This document shows positions 17,506-26,271 of a stretch of DNA of 64,000 nt, piece after piece. The notes under the pieces were generated by a model. The model saw only the letters and a list, made by a program, of their open reading frames with translations. It was not told where the DNA came from and did not search any database. Every line of letters starts with the position of its first letter. Within the stretch, counting starts at the first letter, position 1. The position numbers were made by a program, and so were the translations under genes. The DNA is from GCA-2711565 sp963664245 (GTDB lineage: Bacteria > Bacteroidota > Bacteroidia > Bacteroidales > GCA-2711565). The stretch covers positions 1,426,001-1,490,000 of the forward strand of contig OY760934.1 of the NCBI GenBank assembly GCA_963664245.1. Reading direction: 5' to 3'.

Positions 17506-18075
17506 CTAGATATTAAGAATAAGGAAAATAAACATTAGGTCTTTCATGTATTTTTGCAACTGCTTTTTCCCGGTTTGTTTATGCGTTTTTACCGTTTCAA
17601 TTGAAATGCTAAGTTCATCGGCAATTTCTTGGTTTTTTAAGCCTTTTAACGCCAGCTTATAAACCCTTTGTGTTTGTGGCGGAAGTTTCTCAATAGACAG
17701 GTACAAATGCCGATAAGCCTCTTCTATAAGTACTTTACTCAAAAATCCCTCATCAGAAGAATCGGTAGTATACAAAATATGTTTTTGGTATTTATCTTTA
17801 ACTTTCTCGTGCTTAAGAAATTTCAGGCTTTGGTTTTTTACGGCAGTATAGAGGTATGATTTTAAATTATCAATTGATTTAAAGATTTCCTTTCGATCAG
17901 AAAGAATCAAAAACACATCCTGCACAATATCCTTTGCTCTCTCTTCATCTTTAACATAAGTTTCTGCAAAAATGACAAGCGAGGGATAATAATTTTCGAA
18001 AAGCATCTGAAATGCATCATCATCTCCTCTTGATAACTTTTCAAGCCATTTATTATTCACGTCGTGCAAATTCAT
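17506..18075 (-). CDS. ECF RNA polymerase sigma-70 factor of the SusCD locus
   Basis: 189 residues with region 2 (ENYYPSLVIFAETYVKDEERAKDIVQDVF) and region 4 (KLPPQTQRVYKLALKGLKNQEIADELSISIETVKTHK) of Bacteroidota ECF sigma factors that work with FecR. First gene of sigma-fecR-susC-susD. Its own promoter is a textbook housekeeping one (TTTG-N19-TATATTTG), so the sensor arm is made constitutively; whether susC also has a separate sigma-dependent promoter is not evident. Confidence 0.93.
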   Translation of the reverse strand: MNLHDVNNKWLEKLSRGDDDAFQMLFENYYPSLVIFAETYVKDEERAKDIVQDVFLILSDRKEIFKSIDNLKSYLYTAVKNQSLKFLKHEKVKDKYQKHILYTTDSSDEGFLSKVLIEEAYRHLYLSIEKLPPQTQRVYKLALKGLKNQEIADELSISIETVKTHKQTGKKQLQKYMKDLMFIFLILNI

Positions 18076-18092
18076 CGGTCAAATTTCGAGAG

Positions 18093-18123
18093 CAAATATA
18101 AATGCTGAAAACCAAATTACAAA
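18093..18123 (-). promoter_or_regulatory. Canonical Bacteroidota promoter of the sigma/fecR/susCD operon
   Basis: Minus strand: TTTG (18123-18120), 19-nt spacer, TATATTTG (18100-18093), leader of 17 nt to the ATG. Both boxes and the spacer match the consensus TTTG-N19-TAnnTTTG exactly. Confidence 0.75.
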
Positions 18124-18188
18124 ATAGCTAGGTATTTTGAAGCATACAAAACGCTCTAAAAGTCAATAATAAAAGTAGGTACAGAAAA

Positions 18189-18944
18189 TCAAATTACAAA
18201 CGCTACCTCTTTCAAATCACAGGTATATTTTCGGGCATTCTTGGTTTCCAGGCAAAGTCTTCCATAAGCATCAATTCCTGTGATCCGGGCTTCAATTTCG
18301 TTGGTGGCAATTTTATAAAGAGCCTGTTTTTCGAAGCGGTACAAGTGATTTAAATAATCCCGGTTAATTTTTTCTTCATCCTGCATTAGGCCCCTGCATC
18401 TTCTATTCAGGAAATCACAAAAACGTACAAAAACAGTCGTTAAATCATATTTTTTTCCGGATATATTTTTCATCGAAACCGGGTTGGGGGGATCACTTAA
18501 AAATTCCGTCTGGTTTACATTTAAACCAACACCAATCACCGACGAAGTCATTTCATTTCCCTTGATTAAATTATTAATCAGAATGCCACAGATTTTTTTG
18601 TCGCCCACGTAAACATCATTGGGCCATTTTATTTTCAGTTCCTTCTTAGGAAGAAATTCTCGAACAACATCAACCACTGCCAGGGATACAATTTTATTCA
18701 ACAAAAATTGCTTTTCCGGTTTAATATAACGCGGATAAACGAGAAAACTCATCAAGAGGTTTTTCCCTTTTTCGCTTTCCCAACTATTGGCATCCAGGCC
18801 TTTGCCTGCTTCCTGAAAATCGGCAATAACGACCGAACCCTCATCCAGTTTATCATCGGCCAGCAATTCCAACGCTTTTGCATTGGTCGATGTTAAAGAT
18901 TCAAAATGAAGGATGTGCTTCCCCAAAACATTTTTATAAATCAT
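18189..18944 (-). CDS. birA: Biotin--[acetyl-CoA-carboxylase] ligase
   Basis: 251-residue BirA/LplA-type ligase that activates biotin with ATP and attaches it to the carboxyl carrier protein of acetyl-CoA carboxylase and related enzymes. Seen: substrate loop SLTSTNAKALELL, biotinoyl-AMP loop AGKG, LKIKWPNDVYVGDKKICGILI, and GVGLNVNQ. There is no N-terminal helix-turn-helix, so it is an enzyme only and not the biotin operon repressor found in Escherichia coli. Divergent from rsfS. Confidence 0.95.
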   Translation of the reverse strand: MIYKNVLGKHILHFESLTSTNAKALELLADDKLDEGSVVIADFQEAGKGLDANSWESEKGKNLLMSFLVYPRYIKPEKQFLLNKIVSLAVVDVVREFLPKKELKIKWPNDVYVGDKKICGILINNLIKGNEMTSSVIGVGLNVNQTEFLSDPPNPVSMKNISGKKYDLTTVFVRFCDFLNRRCRGLMQDEEKINRDYLNHLYRFEKQALYKIATNEIEARITGIDAYGRLCLETKNARKYTCDLKEVAFVI

Positions 18945-19018
18945 CGCGTTCGAATTTAAGATAAATGTACAAAAAGAAAAGCGGGCAAATATACATTCCG
19001 AACAAATTATATTTTACG

Positions 19019-19026
19019 TACTTTTG
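19019..19026 (+). promoter_or_regulatory. -7 element of the rsfS-ftsH operon
   Basis: TACTTTTG matches TAnnTTTG. It overlaps the upstream in-frame ATG at 19024, which therefore cannot be the start; the ATG at 19048 leaves a leader of about 15-20 nt. Confidence 0.5.
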
Positions 19027-19047
19027 TATGTAAGTAAATATCACTGC

Positions 19048-19416
19048 ATGGGAAAAGAAAAAGAAATCTCTGCCACAGCCGATTATGCCGTGATGGGGAT
19101 CATCGAAAAAAAAGGAAAAGAAATAGTTAAACTCGATTTACAAAACATCCCAAATTCAGTTACCGGATGTTTTATTGTATGCCACGGCACTTCTAAACCA
19201 CACGTGGAAGCCATTGCTGATTCGGTAGAAGAATTTGTAAAGAAAAATACCGGGGAAAATCCCAGACATAAAGAAGGATTTGCAAATGCGGAATGGATTT
19301 TGATAGACTATTTTGACGTTGTGATCCATATTTTTCAGGAAACAACCCGACGTTTTTATAAACTTGAAGATTTATGGGCAGATGCTGAAATCCAACATAT
19401 TGAAAGCGACGACTGA
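19048..19416 (+). CDS. rsfS: Ribosome silencing factor
   Basis: 122-residue RsfS/YbeB/Iojap protein. Binds L14 (uL14) on the large ribosomal subunit and blocks subunit joining when nutrients are scarce. Family motifs: KKGKEIVKLDLQNI, a TGCFIVCHGTSKPHVEAIADSV core, the conserved PRHKEGF..AEWILIDYFDVVIHIF and the acidic YKLEDLWADAE end. Start chosen at MGKEKEIS because the earlier in-frame ATG lies within the promoter element. First gene of the operon with ftsH 39 nt downstream. Confidence 0.93.
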   Translation: MGKEKEISATADYAVMGIIEKKGKEIVKLDLQNIPNSVTGCFIVCHGTSKPHVEAIADSVEEFVKKNTGENPRHKEGFANAEWILIDYFDVVIHIFQETTRRFYKLEDLWADAEIQHIESDD

Positions 19417-19455
19417 CAAACAGATACGAATGTAAAACTTATTGATTGAGACAGA

Positions 19456-21498
19456 ATGACAGACAATAAATCGACCAAACCAAATAATAACAAGACACAG
19501 TCTAAAAAACCAAAATTTAATTTTTATTGGATTTATGGAATTTTAGCCGTTATTTTTATCGCTATCCAATTTATTAATATTGGAGGAAGTACCAAAGAAA
19601 CAAACTGGGGCGAAGTAAAAACAATGCTGGAAGATGGCGACATTAGTAAAATCGTCCTGGTTAACAAAGAATTTGCCGAAATTTTCATCAAAGAGGATCG
19701 GCTCACCAAACCTAAATATGAAAAAGTCAAGGGTGGGAATTTTAGTTCTAAAAGCCCGAACTACATTTATTATATTGGTTCTATTGAGAAGTTTGAAGAA
19801 AAAGTTGAACAGGCTCAAAAAAATAACAGCGAAAAAGTATATATCACCAACGACACCCGTAAAAACTGGGGAGCCGATTTATTGGGGTGGATGTTACCCA
19901 TTCTGATTATCATTGCCGCCTGGTTCTTTATCATGCGTATGATGAGTAGAAATTCAGGGGGTGCCGGCGGGCAAATTTTTAACATCGGTAAATCAAAGGC
20001 TCAGTTGTTCGACCAAAAAACTAGCGTCACCATCAATTTTAACGATGTGGCCGGGCTGGAAGAAGCTAAGGTTGAGGTGATGGAAATTGTTGACTTTTTA
20101 AAGAACCCCTCAAAGTACACCCAACTAGGCGGTAAAATTCCGAAAGGAGCTTTGCTGGTAGGCCCTCCGGGTACCGGAAAAACCTTACTGGCTAAAGCCG
20201 TTGCCGGCGAAGCAAAGGTTCCGTTTTTCTCTATTTCAGGTTCCGATTTTGTGGAAATGTTTGTGGGCGTGGGAGCCTCCCGTGTTCGAGACCTTTTTAA
20301 ACAAGCCAAAGAAAAAGCACCTTGTATCGTTTTTATCGATGAGATTGATGCCATTGGTCGTGCCCGTGGCAAAAATGCCATCACCGGGGCCAACGACGAA
20401 CGAGAAAATACCCTGAACCAACTACTAACCGAAATGGATGGTTTTGCCACCAACACCGGGGTAATCATCTTGGCAGCCACCAACCGCGCAGACATCCTGG
20501 ATCGTGCGTTGATGCGCGCCGGACGTTTTGACCGCCAGATTCATGTGGAGCTTCCCGATCTGGAAGAACGCAAAGCCATTTTTAAGGTTCATATGAAACC
20601 ACTAAAAATCGACAATACACTTAACGTGGCGTTCCTTGCAAAACAAACCCCCGGATTTTCCGGAGCTGACATCGCCAATGTCTGTAACGAATCGGCCTTG
20701 ATCGCCGCCCGTAAAAACAAGAAGGTTATTGGAAAACAAGATTTTATGGATGCCATCGACCGTATCATTGGCGGACTTGAAAAACGAAATAAGATCATCT
20801 CAAAAGATGAGAAAAAAGTTATTGCTTACCACGAGTCAGGGCATGCTGCCGTAAGCTGGCTGCTTGAGCACGCCCATCCGTTGGTAAAAGTTACCATTGT
20901 TCCACGCGGAAAAGCTTTGGGCGCAGCATGGTATTTACCCGAAGAACGCCAGATCACCACTTTCGATCAGATGTTTGACGAAATGTGTGCCACGCTTGGC
21001 GGACGGGCTTCCGAAGAAATTTTCTTTGGAAAAGTTTCAACCGGAGCATTGAACGACCTGGAAAAGGTAACCAAACAAGCCCTTGCCATGGTGACTTATT
21101 TCGGACTGAACAAAGAAATCGGAAACATCAGTTATTACGATTCTACGGGTCAGCAAGAATATTCGTTCACCAAACCGTTTAGCGAAAAAACCGCCGAAAA
21201 AATTGATGCAGAAATTCGCAAACTGGTTGAATCAGCCTATCAGAAAGCCAAAGAGATTCTCACAGAAAACAAAGAAAAACTGGAAGAATTAGCCAATATT
21301 TTGTTGGAGCGCGAAGTTATTTTCAGCGAAGATTTGGAAAAAGTTTTTGGCGAACGCCCCTGGGGAAACAAAAAAGAGGATGAGGAAGAAAGCGTAAATC
21401 CAAACATTGAAGCTGACAAATTAGAAGAAAAAACCAAGAAAGATTCTACCTCTAAAAAAGTTTCGGAGGATAAGAAAAAAGAAGAACCCAAAGCATAA
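19456..21498 (+). CDS. ftsH: ATP-dependent zinc metalloprotease FtsH
   Basis: 680-residue inner-membrane AAA protease that degrades misassembled membrane proteins and regulatory proteins. Two membrane helices (about 24-42 and 143-162) enclose the periplasmic domain; AAA module with Walker A GPPGTGKT from residue 236, Walker B IVFIDEIDAIG, pore motif FVG and second region of homology with the arginine fingers (RALMRAGRFDRQ); zinc site HESGH at 459-463 and the third ligand region. A Lys/Glu-rich tail of about 50 residues follows, as in other Bacteroidota. Stop codon directly abuts the next ATG. Confidence 0.97.
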   Translation: MTDNKSTKPNNNKTQSKKPKFNFYWIYGILAVIFIAIQFINIGGSTKETNWGEVKTMLEDGDISKIVLVNKEFAEIFIKEDRLTKPKYEKVKGGNFSSKSPNYIYYIGSIEKFEEKVEQAQKNNSEKVYITNDTRKNWGADLLGWMLPILIIIAAWFFIMRMMSRNSGGAGGQIFNIGKSKAQLFDQKTSVTINFNDVAGLEEAKVEVMEIVDFLKNPSKYTQLGGKIPKGALLVGPPGTGKTLLAKAVAGEAKVPFFSISGSDFVEMFVGVGASRVRDLFKQAKEKAPCIVFIDEIDAIGRARGKNAITGANDERENTLNQLLTEMDGFATNTGVIILAATNRADILDRALMRAGRFDRQIHVELPDLEERKAIFKVHMKPLKIDNTLNVAFLAKQTPGFSGADIANVCNESALIAARKNKKVIGKQDFMDAIDRIIGGLEKRNKIISKDEKKVIAYHESGHAAVSWLLEHAHPLVKVTIVPRGKALGAAWYLPEERQITTFDQMFDEMCATLGGRASEEIFFGKVSTGALNDLEKVTKQALAMVTYFGLNKEIGNISYYDSTGQQEYSFTKPFSEKTAEKIDAEIRKLVESAYQKAKEILTENKEKLEELANILLEREVIFSEDLEKVFGERPWGNKKEDEEESVNPNIEADKLEEKTKKDSTSKKVSEDKKKEEPKA

Positions 21499-22137
21499 AT
21501 GGAAGAGAGTACATCAAGAGAAAAGATCCTTAAAAACATCCGCAACGCTTTAATCAGCAAGCTGGAAAACCCGGTTCAAAACATTGAATTTGAATCGCCG
21601 ATATTTCAGCCTATGGCGGAAGACCTTGATGTTACTTTTGCCACTGAGTTTACCAAAGTCGACGGCCGGTTTGTTTATTGCGAAAACCGTAAAGATTTCC
21701 TGCAAAAGCTAAAAATGCTGATGACTGAGAAATTCTGGGGAACCCTTTTCTGCCGTGAACAAAACATTCAGTCCATGCTTTCAAAAGCAGAAATTCCTTT
21801 CCAGTTTGAAGAGAACGATTTTGCAAACATGAAAGTTGGCATTACTTCGTGCGAGTACCTGATCGCACGTTTAGGGAGTATTCTTGTTAGTTCGAGAAAC
21901 GAAAGCGGCCGCCGCCTGCACTTTTTCCCGGAAATCCACCTGGTAATGGCTTACACCTCGCAACTGGTTCCCGACATTAAAGATGCCATGGCTGGCATGC
22001 AGCAACGCTACGGAGAAAGCTACCCCAGCATGACGACCCTGATTACCGGCCCCAGCCGTACCGCCGACATCGAAAAAACACTGGTGATGGGAATGCACGG
22101 TCCCAAAGAAATTTATGTATTCCTGATTGACGATTAA
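21499..22137 (+). CDS. LUD domain protein (LutC/YkgG-like)
   Basis: 212 residues. Family features: N-terminal helix STSREKILKNIRNAL, central SCEYLIARLGSILVSS, and the C-terminal TLITGPSRTADIEKTLVMGMHGPKEIYVFLIDD, the standard LUD signature. LutC is part of a lactate oxidation complex in Bacillus, but lutA and lutB are not present here. The gene sits between ftsH and cdsA with 0 and 12 nt spacing, an arrangement I associate with other Bacteroidota, so a role in lactate use should not be assumed. Confidence 0.88.
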   Translation: MEESTSREKILKNIRNALISKLENPVQNIEFESPIFQPMAEDLDVTFATEFTKVDGRFVYCENRKDFLQKLKMLMTEKFWGTLFCREQNIQSMLSKAEIPFQFEENDFANMKVGITSCEYLIARLGSILVSSRNESGRRLHFFPEIHLVMAYTSQLVPDIKDAMAGMQQRYGESYPSMTTLITGPSRTADIEKTLVMGMHGPKEIYVFLIDD

Positions 22138-22149
22138 AACTCAAGCGTT

Positions 22150-22968
22150 TTGAAAAATCTACTAACCCGAACCATAACAAGCGTTGTTTTTCTGGCAATT
22201 ATGCTTGGAGCAATTTATGCCGGGCTGCATATTTTTTCTTTACTGAGCCTTATTTTTACCATCATCGGGCTATACGAATTCAGCAAATTCAAACCCAAGC
22301 TGTTCGACAATTATTTCCCTCGTCTGATGCTGATTTTTTCGGGCGTTATGATTTTTAGCGTCATCACCCTCAGCTCGTCCGGCCTCGTGCCTTTTAAATA
22401 CAGCGTTTGGGGATTGGCAATGATACTGCCCTGTTTGCTCATCATCCTGTTCAGCAAAAACGGAAAGCCACTCAACAATCTTTCAAATTTCATCCTGGGG
22501 ATGCTCTATGTTTCAGTTCCTTTTGCCTTGCTGACCCGTTTTTATTTTTTAAATGATTTGGGCATTGAAGATTTCCAGGTGATGCTCGGATTTTTCATCA
22601 TCCTTTGGTGCAACGATGTGTTTGCCTATTTAATCGGTTCGGCTTTGGGGCGAACCAAACTGCACGAAAAAATTTCGCCGAAAAAAACCTGGGAAGGAAC
22701 CATTGGTGGGGTGATTTTATCGGTTGCGGCAGCCTACGTTTTATCAACCTATTTTTGGGGATTAAGCCTACAAAACTGGTTGGTTCTTGGAGGAATCATC
22801 AGCATATTCGGAAGCATTGGCGATTTGGTTGAATCATCTATGAAACGAAAAGCAGGCCTCAAAGACAGCGGAAAAATCATGCCCGGGCACGGTGGCATTT
22901 TGGACCGTTTCGACGGGATGATTTTTGCGGTACCGGCTGTTTATGTTTATTTAAATTTTGTTTTATAA
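22150..22968 (+). CDS. cdsA: Phosphatidate cytidylyltransferase (CDP-diglyceride synthase)
   Basis: 272-residue multi-helix inner-membrane enzyme that makes CDP-diacylglycerol from CTP and phosphatidate. Signature seen in full: SPKKTWEGTIGG and, near the end, GDLVESSMKRKAGLKDSGKIMPGHGGILDRFDG. Starts with TTG (MKNLLTR); I see no better ATG nearby. Followed with 1-nt overlap by the phosphatidylserine decarboxylase gene, placing two steps of phospholipid synthesis in one operon. Confidence 0.95.
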   Translation: MKNLLTRTITSVVFLAIMLGAIYAGLHIFSLLSLIFTIIGLYEFSKFKPKLFDNYFPRLMLIFSGVMIFSVITLSSSGLVPFKYSVWGLAMILPCLLIILFSKNGKPLNNLSNFILGMLYVSVPFALLTRFYFLNDLGIEDFQVMLGFFIILWCNDVFAYLIGSALGRTKLHEKISPKKTWEGTIGGVILSVAAAYVLSTYFWGLSLQNWLVLGGIISIFGSIGDLVESSMKRKAGLKDSGKIMPGHGGILDRFDGMIFAVPAVYVYLNFVL

Positions 22969-23630
22969 TGCGGATTCATAAAGAAGGATACGGATCGATT
23001 GCTTTTGTCGGGATTTTTTTAATCTTAACAGGAATTGCCATCGCGTTTATTTTTCCTGAAAACATTTTGCTTCAGGGCATCGTAGCTTTGGCAGGCTTTA
23101 TTGTTTTCTTGATGGTCATTTATTTTTTCCGCGTTCCAAAACGGATAACGCCCCCCGATGAAAATGCCATCTACTCAGCCGCCGACGGAAAAGTTGTTGC
23201 CATTGAAGAAATTTTTGACCGCGAATATTTTAACGATAAGCGCATCCAGGTTTCGGTTTTTATGTCGCCCTTAAATGTGCATGTAAACTTCTACCCCATC
23301 AGCGGAAAAATCATGCATTGCGAACACAAATCCGGCAGCCATTTACCGGCTTACAAAGCCAAATCGTCCATGGAAAACGAACAAAGCTGCATTGTGCTCC
23401 GCCACAAAACAAACAAACAAGATATTTTAATGCGCCAAATTGCCGGCATCATGGCCCGGCGGATTGTATTCTTCAGTAAAAAGGGCCAGGAAGTAAAACA
23501 AGGCGAACAACTGGGCATCATCAAATTTGGCTCTCGATTAGACTTGCTTCTACCCACCGATGCAACAATCAAGGTAAAACTCGGGCAAAAGCTTAAAGCC
23601 GGGGTGGATGTGGTTGCGACCTTCGATTAA
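22968..23630 (+). CDS. psd: Phosphatidylserine decarboxylase proenzyme, short type
   Basis: 220-residue pyruvoyl-dependent enzyme making phosphatidylethanolamine. Two N-terminal membrane helices, then SPLNVHVNFYPISGKI and the self-cleavage motif FGSRLDLLLP; cleavage between G188 and S189 gives the pyruvoyl alpha chain. The short form, without the long N-terminal part of the Escherichia coli enzyme, is usual in Bacteroidota. Its ATG overlaps the cdsA stop (TAATG), so the two are translationally coupled. Last gene of the rsfS operon. Confidence 0.94.
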   Translation: MRIHKEGYGSIAFVGIFLILTGIAIAFIFPENILLQGIVALAGFIVFLMVIYFFRVPKRITPPDENAIYSAADGKVVAIEEIFDREYFNDKRIQVSVFMSPLNVHVNFYPISGKIMHCEHKSGSHLPAYKAKSSMENEQSCIVLRHKTNKQDILMRQIAGIMARRIVFFSKKGQEVKQGEQLGIIKFGSRLDLLLPTDATIKVKLGQKLKAGVDVVATFD

Positions 23631-23702
23631 AATTTACAATTGTCGATTTTTAATTTACAATGTTCAATTGAAAATTGTACGTCGTACATTGCACATTGTG
23701 AA
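23631..23702. repeat. Degenerate AATTTACAATT-type intergenic repeat
   Basis: Repeated near-palindromic words (AATTTACAATTG, AATTTACAATG, CAATTGAAAATTG, TGTACGTCGTACA) run together after psd. I recall similar AT-rich runs between genes in Bacteroidota. No ORF. The remaining stretch to 23898 shows nothing I can name. Confidence 0.5.
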
Positions 23703-23898
23703 TAATCTCGTTATTTTCACTAACTTAGCATAGCAGAAAGAAATGCTTCTCCCCGGCATTAAGTTGCGATTGATTAATGATTGTTGAAATATATAAAACA
23801 ACAAAAGTGAACTTTTAACAACCTTATTTGGATGTTAAAAGAGGAAAAAGGTAGGCATATAAACGAGTTGTAGGTAATATAAAAAAGACAAAACAAAT

Positions 23899-25314
23899 AT
23901 GATTTCAATATACCTAGACTGGAATGTTTTTACTGAAATTAAGAATGGTTTAAATCCAAAACTTAATGATATTTTAGCCAGTGATAAGTATTTGATCCCA
24001 TATTCAACATCGCACATCGGAGATATTTTCTCAAGTTATAATGAGGATAATCCTGAACAAAAAAAACATATAGACAAAGACTTAGAATTCATCTCACATT
24101 TCACTAAAAATAATTGCCTAGCTAACGACAAAGAGAATGTAAGAATTCACATCTATGAGCCAAAAGAACTATTTGATCAAAGAATTGAAGAAGGACATTT
24201 GTTTAGAAATTTCAGCTTAGACACTTTAACAGAACTCTTAGAAGGTGACGAAAAAACAAAAATATTTAGTGGAATCATAACTGACCTATTTAAAAACCAA
24301 CCCTTAGAAAAAGAATTTATTGAAGCTTTAGAGCATCCAGAAGGTCTGGATCAAATGAATCTTCTTTTTCCTGATTTAAAAAACAATCCAACTATGGAAG
24401 GTTTTTTAAAATCATTTGGAAAGTTGATTACAAGATTAAATGAAACAGAAGATTACAAAAAATTACGTGAAATTACTCAGTCAGGGCTCAGCATAAACAG
24501 GGATAAAATATTTAACTCTAGTGACCCTTTTAATTCTATAAAAGATGCTTACAGCAAATTCAACATTGATGAAAATCAAATCATGCAAGCTCAAGAAGAC
24601 AAAAATACCCCCGAATGGTTCAATACAATTACAAATGAATATCTAAAATTGGATATTCATGGCTACCAAGAAGACAAGGTAAGAACATCAAAAGGAAGAA
24701 AGGAAACGTTTCGAAACACAACAGAAGATGCTTTTCACTGCGCCTTCGCATCAACTTGTAATTTCTATATCACAAATGATAATAGATCATATAATAAAAC
24801 AAAAAAGCTATTTGAGCACTTAAAATTAAACACTATTGTTTTAAAAGCTGATGAGTTTATAAAGTATCATGATACCTTCTTATTTGAGAGATCAATTGAT
24901 GTTGACTTTGAGATTCCGCTTAAATTCATCGAAATTGGGGATTATACAGAAAAAGAAACGGATAATGGCTTTATTAGGTCTTATCATATTCCATATTTTA
25001 TTTTTGGGTTTTTCAATAAAATGATTGTTTTAATTAACAAGCATAAGGAAATTGAAATGATTACTTTGAGTCAACTTGCACCCACAAATAAAGGAATTAC
25101 TTACTACTCTGAAATAAAAAGACTTACAGAAATTCTGTATAAAGCTTTTGGAAAGGATGAAAAAAACAGAGAAGAAATTAAAACTGAAGAATTAGGAGAT
25201 GAAAACTGGGAAGGCATAAAATGGAATTTTAAGAAAATATCATTTAGGTTTATAAGACTAATTGGTCATTTTCAGCTTTATTACGATTTTGATATCAAGG
25301 ATAAAAATAAATAG
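23899..25314 (+). CDS. Large protein with PIN-like nuclease features
   Basis: 471 residues; not a family I can name with certainty. The N-terminus (IYLDWNVFTEIKNG, then LIPYSTSHIGDIFSSY) resembles the first strand-helix of PIN domains with acidic D7 and D42. After a helical insertion of about 220 residues comes NTTEDAFHCAFASTCNFYITNDNRSY, which resembles the second half of a PIN domain, with D277 and D294 completing a four-acid site. The last 140 residues have no recognised fold. No antitoxin-sized gene adjoins it, so it is not an ordinary VapBC pair. The gene is strongly AT-rich and bracketed by intergenic repeats, which fits horizontal gain. RNase function is inference. Confidence 0.55.
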   Translation: MISIYLDWNVFTEIKNGLNPKLNDILASDKYLIPYSTSHIGDIFSSYNEDNPEQKKHIDKDLEFISHFTKNNCLANDKENVRIHIYEPKELFDQRIEEGHLFRNFSLDTLTELLEGDEKTKIFSGIITDLFKNQPLEKEFIEALEHPEGLDQMNLLFPDLKNNPTMEGFLKSFGKLITRLNETEDYKKLREITQSGLSINRDKIFNSSDPFNSIKDAYSKFNIDENQIMQAQEDKNTPEWFNTITNEYLKLDIHGYQEDKVRTSKGRKETFRNTTEDAFHCAFASTCNFYITNDNRSYNKTKKLFEHLKLNTIVLKADEFIKYHDTFLFERSIDVDFEIPLKFIEIGDYTEKETDNGFIRSYHIPYFIFGFFNKMIVLINKHKEIEMITLSQLAPTNKGITYYSEIKRLTEILYKAFGKDEKNREEIKTEELGDENWEGIKWNFKKISFRFIRLIGHFQLYYDFDIKDKNK

Positions 25315-25328
25315 AAAATTCCATCGAT

Positions 25329-25478
25329 GCGGATATGTTATCTCTGCTGGCGCGGATATATTATCCGTGCCCCGTTGAGCGGAAAATGTTTTTCCGCTCG
25401 ATACAATAGAGAAATTTATAATTTCTCAATAAATTACAAATTCATTAAACAAAAACAGGCGGAATTATAAATTCCGCC
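25329..25478. repeat. Cluster of five short perfect hairpins with 3-nt loops
   Basis: In 150 nt: an imperfect GGATA/TATC(T) unit near 25330; CGGATA-TAT-TATCCG (25353-25367); GAGCGGAAAA-TGT-TTTTCCGCTC (25377-25399); GAGAAATT-TAT-AATTTCTC (25409-25427); GGCGGAATT-ATA-AATTCCGCC (25458-25478). Stem sequences differ; loop length and perfect pairing are kept. Only the last could serve as a terminator. Confidence 0.75.
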
Positions 25479-25510
25479 CAGCTATATTTTAAAGATTACA
25501 AGGATAAAAA

Positions 25511-26218
25511 CTATAAAATTTCTTCAATCTGCTTCAACGAATTCACCTCAAACGTAATATTTTTCAACTCGTGGGGATGGGCTTCATAGTTTACATAAAT
25601 TTGATCCATGCCAATACCGCGGGCTCCCATAATATCCACGCCTAAATCATCGCCAATCATAATGCATTCTTCTTTGGTGGCTCCTATCGTTTCCAGGGCA
25701 AATTTAAAGCTTCTGGGGTTGGGTTTTTTGTAGCCGGATCGCTCCGAAGTAATCATGTGCTTGAAATATTTTCGCAAACCGGCCGAATCCAGTTTTACCT
25801 GCTGCACCTCCTCAAAACCATTGGTCAACAAATGAAGTTCGTATTTGGGTTGCAAATAGTCAAGTATCTCGTGCGTATAAGGAAAAAGCTTAACCCTGCG
25901 CGGGCTCATATAAATATAATCTTCCGCAATTTTAGCCGCCAGGTCGCCGTTCTCAATCCCAAATTCTTCCAGAGTTAAAAACCAGCGTTTCACACTCATA
26001 ATCTCTTTCATGATTTTTCCCTCGCGATACAGGCTCCACATATATTCATTGTGTTTTTTGTAAGCCGCAACAAAAATATCCACCGAGGGAAATCCCTGAT
26101 CGGCAAGTTTATGTTTGCTGTAAATTTCCTGAAAAACTTCGTTGGCCGATGCTTCAAAATCCCAAAGGGTTCGGTCCAAATCAAAAATAATATGCTTGTA
26201 TTTTTTTTCCTGACTCAT
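25511..26218 (-). CDS. YjjG-family HAD hydrolase (noncanonical nucleotide phosphatase type)
   Basis: 235 residues from MSQEKKYKH; an in-frame ATG six codons earlier is less likely. HAD motifs: I DLDRTLWDF with two catalytic Asp, II LLTNG, III the Lys in GYKKPNP, IV IGDDLGVDIMGAR. Helical cap between motifs I and II places it with YjjG/YfnB phosphatases, which remove phosphate from nucleotides or small sugars. Substrate not predictable here. Single gene, divergent from the SPFH operon. Confidence 0.88.
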   Translation of the reverse strand: MSQEKKYKHIIFDLDRTLWDFEASANEVFQEIYSKHKLADQGFPSVDIFVAAYKKHNEYMWSLYREGKIMKEIMSVKRWFLTLEEFGIENGDLAAKIAEDYIYMSPRRVKLFPYTHEILDYLQPKYELHLLTNGFEEVQQVKLDSAGLRKYFKHMITSERSGYKKPNPRSFKFALETIGATKEECIMIGDDLGVDIMGARGIGMDQIYVNYEAHPHELKNITFEVNSLKQIEEIL

Positions 26219-26271
26219 GGCGGCAAAATTAAACATTCGGGCCTTACCCCCTAATTATTTTTCAAAATATC

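Noticed and set aside
19533..20495. Antisense frames within ftsH
   Set aside because: ftsH is intact and conserved; these are shadows.
21499..22137. Lactate utilisation operon
   Set aside because: Only the LUD protein is present; lutA and lutB partners are missing and the context is ftsH-cdsA.
23631..23702. Possible CRISPR or tandem repeat array after psd
   Set aside because: Units are irregular, differ in length and have no spacers; more likely a degenerate intergenic palindrome.
24721..24800. VapBC-type toxin-antitoxin assignment for the PIN-like gene
   Set aside because: Protein is over three times the length of VapC and no antitoxin gene adjoins it.
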